A DNA stretch of 64,000 bases from Nioella sp. MMSF_3534 (GTDB taxonomy: Bacteria > Pseudomonadota > Alphaproteobacteria > Rhodobacterales > Rhodobacteraceae), in assembly GCF_030732985.1 (NCBI RefSeq), contig NZ_JASHJX010000012.1, forward strand, positions 23,253 to 87,252, given 5' to 3'. A program made the translations under genes and the position numbers. Positions 34,462 through 42,170 of the stretch are shown here, one piece after another. The notes under the pieces were generated by a model. The model saw only the letters and a program-made list of their open reading frames with translations, ran no database searches and was not told where the DNA came from. Numbering within the stretch: position 1 is the first letter of the stretch; each line of letters starts with the position of its first letter.

Positions 34462-35180
34462 GACAGGGGGCGCTCCGGCGTCGGATCGGCGAAGGACAGG
34501 GCGAAGCGGGTGAAGTCCTCGACCTCCTCCGCGCTCGGATGCACGCCGGTGAAGCAATAGAGATAGCCCGCGACGCGGGTCAGCCGTTCTTCCAGCGTCT
34601 CGGCCAGTTCAAGCGCGTAATAGCCAAGCTGCTGGTAATAGAGCACGCGGGCGCGGATATCGGCCTCGGCGGGGTCGTAGCCGTGGCGGATGAACATCTC
34701 GGCGATCGCGGCATGGCGCGCGGTGTCGGAGCGGTCGATCACCCGGCGCACCTTGCCATCGCGGCGCGCCCATTCGCGCACCGCGAAATCGAGCTGGTGA
34801 TTGAACCCGTCGGGATCGACGATGCAGCGGAAGAAGTTGTTGCAGGCGGCGGTGATGGTCTTCGCCGGTATCCGGCAATGGGCCACCATGATGCCGGTAT
34901 TGGTGCGCTCCCATTCCGCAAGCAGCTGGCTCAGCAGGTCCTGACGGCTTTTGAAATACCAGTAGAAAGAGGATCGAGAGACCTCCAGCCGATTGCCGAT
35001 GGTCAGAACCTTCACGCTGTCCACCCCGTCGCTGATCAGGATGTCGCGGGCGACGTTCAGCCAATCCTCGCGTGTCACCTTGGTATGGGCGACGGGACGG
35101 GGTTCATGGGGTGCGGTCCGTGGTTTCTCGGTCAATGGTCTGGTCCGTCTGTGCGTTTGCCTGAGGCTATCGCGCGGCAT
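34458..35180 (-). CDS. TetR/AcrR-family transcriptional regulator
   Basis: A 240-residue repressor with the TetR HTH at about residues 37-80 (REDWLNVARDILISDGVDSVKVLTIGNRLEVSRSSFYWYFKSRQDLL split here across two helices) and a helical ligand domain. Its basic N-terminal extension of ~30 residues is unusual, and no clear ribosome site precedes the ATG. The gene sits inside the DMGDH-MttB-sox operon and overlaps soxB, so it is presumably autoregulatory. The paired palindromes at 39211 and 39358 are the best operator candidates. Confidence 0.85.
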   Translation of the reverse strand: MPRDSLRQTHRRTRPLTEKPRTAPHEPRPVAHTKVTREDWLNVARDILISDGVDSVKVLTIGNRLEVSRSSFYWYFKSRQDLLSQLLAEWERTNTGIMVAHCRIPAKTITAACNNFFRCIVDPDGFNHQLDFAVREWARRDGKVRRVIDRSDTARHAAIAEMFIRHGYDPAEADIRARVLYYQQLGYYALELAETLEERLTRVAGYLYCFTGVHPSAEEVEDFTRFALSFADPTPERPLS

Positions 35181-35197
35181 GGGGAATTGCGAGGGGG

Positions 35198-36751
35198 CTA
35201 GCTGACCGGTGGTGCGCCACCTTCGGCGGTGCGGCGGGCAATGAAGGCATCCAACGCGGCAACACGGTCCGGGGTTGCGCAGGCCGGGGGCTGGTGATCT
35301 TCGACGATCTTCTGCCAGACATCCGTGGCCCGCGTGTTCGCGTCCCGCGATCCGCGTTCAGTGAAGGTGCCGAAATTCGACCAGTCGGCAACGAGCGGCT
35401 CGTAGAAGGCCGTGGCGTACCGTTCCATAGTATGGGCGCAGCCGAAGAAATGGCCGCCCGGCTGCACCTCGGCCAGCGCGTCCCAGGCGATGTCTGCGTC
35501 GTCAGCGGGCGTGCCGCTACAGAGTTCCGCAATGACCTGCACGGCCTCCATGTCGGTGATGAGCTTTTCCATCGAGACGGACAGCCCCCCCTCGATCCAG
35601 CCCGCCGCGTGGATCACGACCGTGGCACCCGCCAGCACCGCGCCCCAGAGGCTCATCTGCGTTTCATGGGCGGCCTGCGCGTCGTTCACGTTGGCCGCGC
35701 AGCCCGCCGCGTTGCGCCAGGGCAGACCGAGGTGGCGCGCCATCTGGCCTGACAGAAGGCTTGCCTTGACCTGTTCGGGCGTTCCAAAGGCGGGCGCGCC
35801 GGATTTCATGTCGACGTTGGACGCAAAGGCCCCGTACATCACCGGCGCGCCGGGACGGGCCAGTTGCGTCAGGGTGATCGCGGCCATCGCCTCGGCATGG
35901 GACAGCGTCACCGCGCCCGCCACCGTCACCGGGGCCATGGCCCCCATCAGGCAGAAAGGCGTGACAATGGCAGGCTGACCGTGGCGGGCAAAATCAATCA
36001 GCCCCTGCGCCATGGGAATGTCGATCTGGCGCGGGGAATTGGTGTTGATGATGGTGTAGCAATGGGGTTGGGTCAGGAAGTCCTCATCCGACAGGCCCCG
36101 GAAATCGCGCAGCATCTCAAAACAATCCAGCGCCTGCGGCGTGCCGCGCGAAAAGACAAAGGGGATCTTGTCCGACAGAGTCAGTTGCGTGTGCGTGAAC
36201 GCGTAGTGGCGCAGCGAAACGTCCACGTCCTGCGGCTCCACCCCCGGCGAGAGCATCTGGATCGCGTCGAAATGCTGGACGATCTTGGTCAGTTCGATCA
36301 CATCCGACAGCGCCCCGGGCCTGCGGCCGCGCAGCCGGTCGGTCACGTTGGGGGCACCGGCACCAGACTGGAAGCTGAGCGTGCCAAGCTCCATCTGAAG
36401 ATCACGCTCGCGCGTTGCGCCATGCAGGCGGAAGCTGCGCGGGGCCGAGGCCAGCGCCGCCTCGACCATGTCGCGACCCAGAAAGACCATCTCGCTGGCC
36501 TCATCCACCCGCGCACCCGCCGATTTGAACAGCGCCCGCGCCTCGGGCAGCAGGACCTTGACGCCAAGCTCCTCCAGCACGCGCAGGGCGGTCTGATGGA
36601 TGGCCTCGACCCGGTCTTCGCTGACGGCGGGGACCGCCGGGAAGGGGTTCTTCAGCTGGCGATAGTTGGTGACACGGGCGGGCGCGGACGCCCCGCCCCC
36701 CTCGCGCCGTCGTCTGCGGCGGCTGGTGGTTTCTGCCTGGTCGCTCATCAT
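35198..36751 (-). CDS. MttB-superfamily methyltransferase (non-pyrrolysine)
   Basis: A 517-residue protein of the trimethylamine methyltransferase superfamily (PF06253). Clear segments are ILEELGVKVLLPEARALFKSAGA-type N-terminus (RVLEELGVKVLLPEA), LSFQSGAGAPNVTD, and late GHFFGCAHTMERYATAFYEPLVADW. There is no internal TAG, so it lacks the pyrrolysine of true MttB; non-Pyl members demethylate glycine betaine, proline betaine or similar quaternary amines. The partner corrinoid protein is not encoded nearby. It begins 6 bases after the DMGDH-like gene with a lysine-free, arginine-rich N-terminus (RRRRRR). Substrate inference: a betaine upstream of sarcosine. Confidence 0.82.
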   Translation of the reverse strand: MMSDQAETTSRRRRRREGGGASAPARVTNYRQLKNPFPAVPAVSEDRVEAIHQTALRVLEELGVKVLLPEARALFKSAGARVDEASEMVFLGRDMVEAALASAPRSFRLHGATRERDLQMELGTLSFQSGAGAPNVTDRLRGRRPGALSDVIELTKIVQHFDAIQMLSPGVEPQDVDVSLRHYAFTHTQLTLSDKIPFVFSRGTPQALDCFEMLRDFRGLSDEDFLTQPHCYTIINTNSPRQIDIPMAQGLIDFARHGQPAIVTPFCLMGAMAPVTVAGAVTLSHAEAMAAITLTQLARPGAPVMYGAFASNVDMKSGAPAFGTPEQVKASLLSGQMARHLGLPWRNAAGCAANVNDAQAAHETQMSLWGAVLAGATVVIHAAGWIEGGLSVSMEKLITDMEAVQVIAELCSGTPADDADIAWDALAEVQPGGHFFGCAHTMERYATAFYEPLVADWSNFGTFTERGSRDANTRATDVWQKIVEDHQPPACATPDRVAALDAFIARRTAEGGAPPVS

Positions 36752-36757
36752 GGCCCC

Positions 36758-39163
36758 CTATCCGCGCATCGCCCGGCCTGCCGGATCGTAGGGCGAGGCC
36801 GCGATCACCCGCGCCGCCCGTTCCTGTCCGACGATGTGAACGGACAGCGCCGTGCCCTCGGCAGCCGCATCCCGGTCCACCAGAGCCATGGCCAGCGATT
36901 TTCCAACCGTGTGCCCGTAGCCGCCAGAGGTGACGAAGCCCACGCGCTTGCCGTCCTGCCAGACCGGTTCATAGCCGCTGGCATCGGCATCCTCCGCCGC
37001 GACCTCCAGCGTCACCAGAACCTGCGCGGGGCCATCCCCGTCGCGTTCCGCAAGCGCTGCGTCACGGCCCACGAAATCCCCCTTGTCCCAGGCGATCCAG
37101 CGGTCCATGCCGGTCATGCCCGGCGTGTACCCTTGGGTGAACTCCGCCGACCAGATGCCGAAGCTCTTCTCCAGCCGCAGGCTCAGCAGCGCATTGAACC
37201 CGACCTCGCGCAACCCGAGCCCCTCGCCGGCCTCCAGAAGCGCCCAGCGCAGCGCGATATGATCGGCGGCGGAGCAGTGGATCTCGTACCCAAGTTCCCC
37301 CGCGACCGAGAGCCGCCCGATCTTCGCCCGCACCAGCCCGATGTCAAAGCGCCCGCAGCCCATGAAGGGCAGCTCGGCAATCGGCCCGTCGGTCAGCCGT
37401 TCCAGAACCTTCAGGCTGTTGGGACCGGAGAGCGAGAAGCCAACAGTGGCGTCGGAAATATCGGCCACGCTCACATCCGCGCCCATGTGATCGGCGAACC
37501 AGCGCATGTGCCATTCGCGCAGGTAGTAGCTGCCCATGATCCACCAGGTGCCGTCGCCCCAGTTGAACACGGTGAGGTCACCCTTGAGCTTGCCCGTTTC
37601 ACTCAGCATCGGGGCCAGTCGCGCGCGGCCCGGGGCGGGCAGCTTCGACGCCATGATGTGATCGAGCCAGGCCTCGGCCCCTGCCCCCGTCACCTCGAAC
37701 CGGGAAAAGCCCGAGATATCCAGCAGCCCCACGGCTTCACGCACTGCGCGGCATTCCTCGGCCACGATGGGGAAAGCGTTGGAGCGTTTCAGGGTCGGCG
37801 TTTCCTCGAACCCTTCGGGCGCAAAGTAGAGCGGCAGTTCCAGCCCGTAGCTTGCCCCCCATCGTGCCCCCGCTGCCGTCATCGCATCATGGGCCGGCGC
37901 CATTTTCAACGGACGGCCCGCAGGCAGTTGCTCGTTAGGGTAGGTCATCACGAAGCGGCGGGTGTAGAACTGGCCGGTGGTTTCCTTGATGAACCGCTTG
38001 TTCTGCGCGTAGTCGCCATAGCGGGCCACGTCCATGCCAAAGACATCGGCCTCCGGCTCGCCATGGATCATCCATTCCGCCAGCGACTTGCCGACGCCGC
38101 CGCCTTGCAGGAAGCCCGCCATCACCGCGCAGGCGCACCAGTAATTGCGCTTGCCGCGCACCGGACCGACCAACGGGTTGCCATCGGGGCTGAAGGTAAA
38201 CGCCCCGTTCACCCAGGTCTTGACGCCCACATGTTGCAGCGCGGGGTAACGTTCAAAGCCGAGCGTCAGTTCATGCTCGATCCGGTCCGGGTCTTCCTGC
38301 TGCAGTTCGAATCCATATTCCCAGGGCGCGCCGTCCATCATCCAGTGATCGTGGTTGATCTCGTAAATCCCCAGAAGAATGCCCTTCTGGTCCTGCCGCA
38401 TATAGGTGAAGCCCTCGAGGTCCACCGTCATCGGCACTTCGAAATCGAGCGCCTCAAGCTCCGGGATCGTGTCGGAAATCAGGTAGTGGTGGTTGAGCGG
38501 GCTGACCGGCAGTTCGATCCCCGCCATGCGGCCCACCTGCTTGGCCCAGAGTCCCGCCGCGTTGACCACATGTTCGCAGGTGATCGTGCCCTTCTCGGTC
38601 ACCACCCGCCAGCCGTCTGCGGTCTCCTGCAGCTCCAGCACCCGGTTGTTTTCAATGACCTCGGCCCCGCGTTTGCGCGCCGCACCTGCGTAGGCATGAA
38701 CAGTGCCCGTGGTGTCGACATAGCCTTCGCGGTCGGCCCACATGCCGCCAAGGATGCCATCCGTGGACATGATCGGGCACAACTCGCCTGCCTCTTCGGG
38801 GGTGATCAGGCGGCAATCCTCGATCCCGATGGACTGGAAGGTACGATAGGCCGATTGCAGCCATTCCCACCGGTCGGGCGTCCCCGCCAGCGTCATGCCG
38901 CCGGTCATATGCATGCCGACGGACTGGCCTGATTCCTTCTCGATTTCGGAAAGCAGGTCGATCGTGTAGGCCTGAAGCTGCGCGATGTTGGGATCGGCAT
39001 TCAGCGCATGAAAGCCCCCCGCCGCGTGCCAGCTGGACCCCGCCGTCAGCACTTTGCGTTCGATCAGGCAGACATCTTTCCAGCCGAATTTCGCGAGGTG
39101 GTAAAGCACCGAAGCCCCGACGACGCCACCGCCGATGATTACGACCCTGTAGTGAGATTTCAT
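36758..39163 (-). CDS. Dimethylglycine/sarcosine dehydrogenase-like FAD protein with GcvT domain
   Basis: An 801-residue flavoprotein. The N-terminal DAO domain has VVIIGGGVVGASVLYHLAKFG, and SSWHAAGG carries His46, the usual covalent FAD attachment site in DMGDH/SARDH. The C-terminal half is a GcvT-type folate domain (from about residue 420; LLDISGFSRFEVTGAGAEAWLDHIM, later LGYEIHCS). Family members remove a methyl group from dimethylglycine or sarcosine and pass it to THF. It is the first gene of the seven-gene operon, preceded by AAGGGAGAAG and a TTGACG promoter with an overlapping operator. Confidence 0.87.
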   Translation of the reverse strand: MKSHYRVVIIGGGVVGASVLYHLAKFGWKDVCLIERKVLTAGSSWHAAGGFHALNADPNIAQLQAYTIDLLSEIEKESGQSVGMHMTGGMTLAGTPDRWEWLQSAYRTFQSIGIEDCRLITPEEAGELCPIMSTDGILGGMWADREGYVDTTGTVHAYAGAARKRGAEVIENNRVLELQETADGWRVVTEKGTITCEHVVNAAGLWAKQVGRMAGIELPVSPLNHHYLISDTIPELEALDFEVPMTVDLEGFTYMRQDQKGILLGIYEINHDHWMMDGAPWEYGFELQQEDPDRIEHELTLGFERYPALQHVGVKTWVNGAFTFSPDGNPLVGPVRGKRNYWCACAVMAGFLQGGGVGKSLAEWMIHGEPEADVFGMDVARYGDYAQNKRFIKETTGQFYTRRFVMTYPNEQLPAGRPLKMAPAHDAMTAAGARWGASYGLELPLYFAPEGFEETPTLKRSNAFPIVAEECRAVREAVGLLDISGFSRFEVTGAGAEAWLDHIMASKLPAPGRARLAPMLSETGKLKGDLTVFNWGDGTWWIMGSYYLREWHMRWFADHMGADVSVADISDATVGFSLSGPNSLKVLERLTDGPIAELPFMGCGRFDIGLVRAKIGRLSVAGELGYEIHCSAADHIALRWALLEAGEGLGLREVGFNALLSLRLEKSFGIWSAEFTQGYTPGMTGMDRWIAWDKGDFVGRDAALAERDGDGPAQVLVTLEVAAEDADASGYEPVWQDGKRVGFVTSGGYGHTVGKSLAMALVDRDAAAEGTALSVHIVGQERAARVIAASPYDPAGRAMRG

Positions 39164-39210
39164 CTTCTTCTCCCTTGCAGATATCGGCCGCCTAAACCGG
39201 TGCCTGTTTC

Positions 39211-39230
39211 TCTAGACAACACTGTCTAGA
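39211..39230. promoter_or_regulatory. Operator 1: perfect palindrome before the DMGDH-MttB-TetR-sox operon
   Basis: TCTAGACA-ACAC-TGTCTAGA, an 8-base perfect inverted repeat. It covers the -10 position of the minus-strand promoter and shares the core GACA-N4-TGTC with the palindrome at 39358. It is likely bound by the operon's TetR protein. Confidence 0.6.
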
Positions 39231-39242
39231 TTCTTTCGTCAA
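39214..39242 (-). promoter_or_regulatory. Candidate promoter of the DMGDH-MttB-TetR-sox operon
   Basis: Minus-strand TTGACG, 17-base spacer, TTGTCT; the -10 is poor and lies inside operator 1. It is about 50 bases before the ATG. Confidence 0.4.
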
Positions 39243-39272
39243 GAGGCTTGCTCTTGCCGGAAAGCCAAGTTG

Positions 39273-39294
39273 AATCAGAAATAGTATCCTGATT
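39273..39294. promoter_or_regulatory. Second-type inverted repeat in the divergent region
   Basis: AATCAG-N10-CTGATT lies between the two promoters; this could be a site for another regulator. Weak evidence. Confidence 0.25.
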
Positions 39295-39327
39295 TGTAAC
39301 GGTTTTCTAAAGCGCCTCTGAAAGAGA

Positions 39328-39356
39328 TTGACGGAATCGCAGGGATGGAAAATCCT
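39328..39356 (+). promoter_or_regulatory. Candidate promoter of the solute-binding-protein gene
   Basis: TTGACG, 17-base spacer, AATCCT. It ends directly before operator 2, mirroring the arrangement on the opposite strand. Confidence 0.35.
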
Positions 39357-39357
39357 A

Positions 39358-39373
39358 TGGACAGTTGTGTCCA
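39358..39373. promoter_or_regulatory. Operator 2: palindrome before the family 5 binding-protein gene
   Basis: TGGACA-GTTG-TGTCCA, a perfect 6-base inverted repeat with the same GACA-N4-TGTC core and 4-base centre as operator 1. It sits just after the candidate -10. Confidence 0.55.
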
Positions 39374-39414
39374 CAGAATCACGACACCCCGTTCAACAAG
39401 GGAGATCCCAGTCA

Positions 39415-41037
39415 ATGACCCGCAAGACGCACCCCGTTGCAGCGCTCTACGCCCAAGAGTATGAGGCCGGACAGCTCAGTCGCCGCGAATTCCTGAGCCG
39501 CGCCACGATGCTCGGCGTATCGGCCACCGCGGCCTATTCGATGATCGGGCTGACCATGCCCGCCCCGGCCCATGCGCAAGCCATGCGGGGCGGGACCCTG
39601 CGGGTGAACATGGAAACCAAGGCGCTGAAGGATCCGCGCCTGTGGGACTGGACGGAATATGCCAATTTCTGCCGGGGCTGGCTGGATTACCTGACCCAGT
39701 TCAACCGGGATGGCACCGTTACCGGCGCGCTGTGCGAAAGCTGGGAAGCGAACGAGGATGCCACGCAATACACCCTGCATCTTCGACAGGGGGTCAGTTG
39801 GAACAATGGCGACCCCTTCACCGCGTCCGACGTGGCCTTCAACCTTGAACGATGGGCCGACAGCACGGTCGAGGGCAATTCGATGGCCACCCGCGTCGGG
39901 GCCTTGCAGGATGCCGACACCAACCAGCTCGCCGAAGGCGCGGTGGTGGTTGTCGACGACCACACCCTTCAATTGAACCTGCAACGCCCAGACATCGCGA
40001 TCATGGCGGCGCTGTCGGACTATCCGGCGGCTTTGGTCCATACCAGCTACACCGGCGGCGACCCTTCGGAAAATCCTGTTGGAACAGGGGCCTACCTGCC
40101 CGTGCATAACGAGGTCGGCGTGCTGCAGGTGCTGGAACGCAACCCCGATCACGACTACTGGCGCGAGGGCGGCTGGCTGGACCGGATCGAATTCATCGAC
40201 CTCGGCACCGACATGGCGGCGGTCCTCGCCTCGGCGGATGCGGAGGATATCGACCTGACCTACCGCACCGATTCCGACTATGTCGCGGCCTTCGATTCCA
40301 TCGGCTGGACCTCGACGGAAGCCGTTACAGCCAACACGCTTGCGGTGCGGTTCAATCAGAACTCTGCCCCCTTCGACAATCGCGACGTGCGCCGGGCGTT
40401 GCAGATGGCGGTGGACAATTCGACCATCCTGCAACTGGGCATTGGCGGCCTGGGGCTTCTTGGCGAGAACCACCATGTCTGCCCGATCCACCCGGAATAT
40501 GCCGAACTGCCGCCGCTTCAGGCCGATCCTGAAGGCGCCATGGCCCTTCTGTCCGAAGCGGGGCACGCGGATACGGTGTTTGAACTGATCTCGCTCGACA
40601 CCGAATGGCAGTCCAACACCTGCTCGGCTGTCGCGGCCCAGATGCGTGACGCGGGCATGACGGTGGAACGCCGCATCATGCCCGGCGCGACCTTCTGGAA
40701 CGGTTGGACGGAATATCCGTTCTCGGCAACGGAATGGGGGCCTCGCCCGCTTGGCGTTCAGGTGCTGGCGCTGGCCTATAAATCGGGCGTGCCCTGGAAT
40801 GAATCGGGTTTTGCGAATGCGGAGTTCGATGCGCTGCTCGATCAGGCCATGGCCGTGGCCGATGCCGACGCACGGCGAGAGATCATGACCCGGATTCAGC
40901 AGATCATGCAGGAAGAAGGCGTGATGATCCAACCCTACTGGCGGTCGGTCTTCAACCATTCCAACGGGCGTTTCGCCAATGTCGACGTGCACCCGTTCTA
41001 CGAGATTGCGGTGCATGACATTCATATGATCGGCTGA
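39415..41037 (+). CDS. ABC transporter substrate-binding protein, family 5 (peptide/nickel/opine type)
   Basis: A 540-residue exported protein with a Tat signal (SRREFLSRATMLGVSATAAYSM, Arg in the ~25-30 region) cleaved near PAPAHAQA. The mature protein starts GGTLRVNMETKALKDPRLWDW and follows the SBP_bac_5 layout (LCESWEANEDATQYTLHLRQGVSWNNGDPFTASDV). No permease or ATPase genes follow, so it must use components elsewhere or be a remnant of a larger operon. Divergent orientation and a shared operator with the methylamine operon suggest that it binds a related substrate (betaine or modified amino acid); this is inference. A longer upstream frame lacks a ribosome site. Confidence 0.85.
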   Translation: MTRKTHPVAALYAQEYEAGQLSRREFLSRATMLGVSATAAYSMIGLTMPAPAHAQAMRGGTLRVNMETKALKDPRLWDWTEYANFCRGWLDYLTQFNRDGTVTGALCESWEANEDATQYTLHLRQGVSWNNGDPFTASDVAFNLERWADSTVEGNSMATRVGALQDADTNQLAEGAVVVVDDHTLQLNLQRPDIAIMAALSDYPAALVHTSYTGGDPSENPVGTGAYLPVHNEVGVLQVLERNPDHDYWREGGWLDRIEFIDLGTDMAAVLASADAEDIDLTYRTDSDYVAAFDSIGWTSTEAVTANTLAVRFNQNSAPFDNRDVRRALQMAVDNSTILQLGIGGLGLLGENHHVCPIHPEYAELPPLQADPEGAMALLSEAGHADTVFELISLDTEWQSNTCSAVAAQMRDAGMTVERRIMPGATFWNGWTEYPFSATEWGPRPLGVQVLALAYKSGVPWNESGFANAEFDALLDQAMAVADADARREIMTRIQQIMQEEGVMIQPYWRSVFNHSNGRFANVDVHPFYEIAVHDIHMIG

Positions 41038-41058
41038 CCGACTGTCAGCCAACAGATC

Positions 41059-41087
41059 GACCGGGCCGCGTTTCTGGTGGCCCGGTC
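41059..41087 (+). terminator. Hairpin downstream of the binding-protein gene
   Basis: Perfect 9-base stem GACCGGGCC/GGCCCGGTC, 11-base loop, 21 bases after the stop. No U-tract follows, so termination strength is uncertain. Confidence 0.5.
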
Positions 41088-41089
41088 GT

Positions 41090-41750
41090 CTGGCTGCAAG
41101 ACCTGGGCTGTGGCTGACATGTTCAGTGAATCGCGCCCTGAATTCCTGCCCGAGCTTCCATGTCCTGCAAGGGCTGCCCGAAACGTGTTCATACGATAGC
41201 TTTACGACACGAGGCTTTCTGGCTTGCGGCCTCGGTGACAACGCCATGGCGGTTGCGTGGCCTCAGGGTCGTTCGGCTCCGATGGCAAGCTTGGAAGATG
41301 GCTTTGCAGCAATCCTCTGGAAGATGAGGCCTGCCCATGGGCTCTTCGATGTGGCCAAGGCCATGTCGCGGGGCCTGTGGAACATGAACCTCGCTCCCCC
41401 ACATAAGGACAATAAAGCGCCAAGGAAGCAGCCCGATGATCGTGGCCCTCAGGTGGACATCATGCCGGGCCAGATCGGGGAAGCAAACGGCGCGTCCGGT
41501 GTCAGTGGCTGTGAATTCAGGATCGAAAAGCTGGAACACGACAAGATCGTGCGTCAGGCGCGCATTGCAAATTCCATCCCACCAAAGGGAGGGCTGGAGG
41601 AGAGGATTGCCCCCTGAAAAATTAATCAAGTCATTGAAATATTTTGATAAATGTATACTTTGCCCTACGCCGGACTATGCACGGATCGGCAGTTTCGGAA
41701 CCGCTGCGATATGGCCTGAATTGGGTGTATGGACCTCCCGAATGATCCTT
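41090..41750. other. Unassigned stretch between the binding-protein gene and tRNA-Thr
   Basis: About 660 bases with no recognisable gene. Two overlapping open frames exist (41126-41617 plus, 41189-41629 minus), but neither has a ribosome site, a known motif or the strong G/C third-position bias of neighbouring genes. The right part (41618-41700) is strikingly AT-rich for this genome. It may be a decayed mobile element next to a tRNA gene, but no terminal repeats or transposase motif were found. Confidence 0.4.
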
Positions 41751-41771
41751 CCCTTAATAGATGCTTAAGGG
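41751..41771 (-). terminator. Hairpin downstream of tRNA-Thr
   Basis: CCCTTAA/TTAAGGG stem with 7-base loop, 24 bases beyond the tRNA 3' end; no T-tract. Confidence 0.3.
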
Positions 41772-41794
41772 GATCTCGGGTTCAGGAAGCGAGA

Positions 41795-41869
41795 TGGTGC
41801 CGCAGGGGAGGATTGAACTCCCGACCTCGTCATTACCAATGACGCGCTCTACCACTGAGCTACTGCGGC
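41795..41869 (-). tRNA. tRNA-Thr (anticodon GGU)
   Basis: A 75-base gene with encoded CCA. The acceptor stem GCCGCAG/CUGCGGC is fully paired, the D arm is GCUC-AGUGGU-AGAGC, the anticodon stem CGUCA/UGACG holds loop UUGGUAA (anticodon GGU, decoding ACC/ACU), the T arm GGGAG-UUCAAUC-CUCCC is intact, and the discriminator is A. It reads away from murA. Confidence 0.97.
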
Positions 41870-41960
41870 CCGCTTCGTGTGGGCGGTGAATTAGACTCAA
41901 TCGCAGCATGGTGCAAGGGCAATCTGGACCCTTTTTCGCCTTGGTAGTAAGGAAGGGGCC

Positions 41961-42134
41961 ATGAGCACGGATAAACCCCCAGTGAACACAGGGCGATCTG
42001 CCCCGAAAAAAGCGCCGCAAAGCCGTGAAGACCGGCTGAAAGCGGCGCTCAAGGCCAATATGGGCAGGCGCAAGGCGCAGGCGCGGGCGAGGGCTGCGTC
42101 GGGGGCGGAGCAGGACAAGGGCCAGCCGGAATGA
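41961..42134 (+). CDS. Small basic protein upstream of murA
   Basis: A 57-residue protein, positively charged overall, with SREDRLKAALKANMGRRKAQARARAA as its core (a probable amphipathic helix rich in Arg, Lys and Ala). GGAAGGGG lies just before the ATG. Similar short basic proteins are commonly found in this place in Rhodobacteraceae, from memory of related genomes. It ends 36 bases before murA and is probably co-transcribed. Function unknown; a nucleic-acid or membrane association is only a guess from charge. Confidence 0.7.
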   Translation: MSTDKPPVNTGRSAPKKAPQSREDRLKAALKANMGRRKAQARARAASGAEQDKGQPE

Positions 42135-42170
42135 CCGGACGGCCCCGGACATAATCAGAGAGGCAAGGCA

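Noticed and set aside
35198..36751. Pyrrolysine-containing trimethylamine methyltransferase
   Set aside because: The frame has no internal TAG, so it is a non-Pyl homologue; trimethylamine specificity is not supported.
35864..38932. 1022-aa plus-strand open frame
   Set aside because: It is the complement of the MttB-like and DMGDH-like genes, which carry clear FAD, GcvT and MttB motifs; a shadow frame caused by high GC.
41126..41629. Two overlapping ORFs (163 aa plus, 146 aa minus) before tRNA-Thr
   Set aside because: No ribosome site, no motif, weak codon bias. Considered as a transposase remnant, but no DDE or IS ends could be found.
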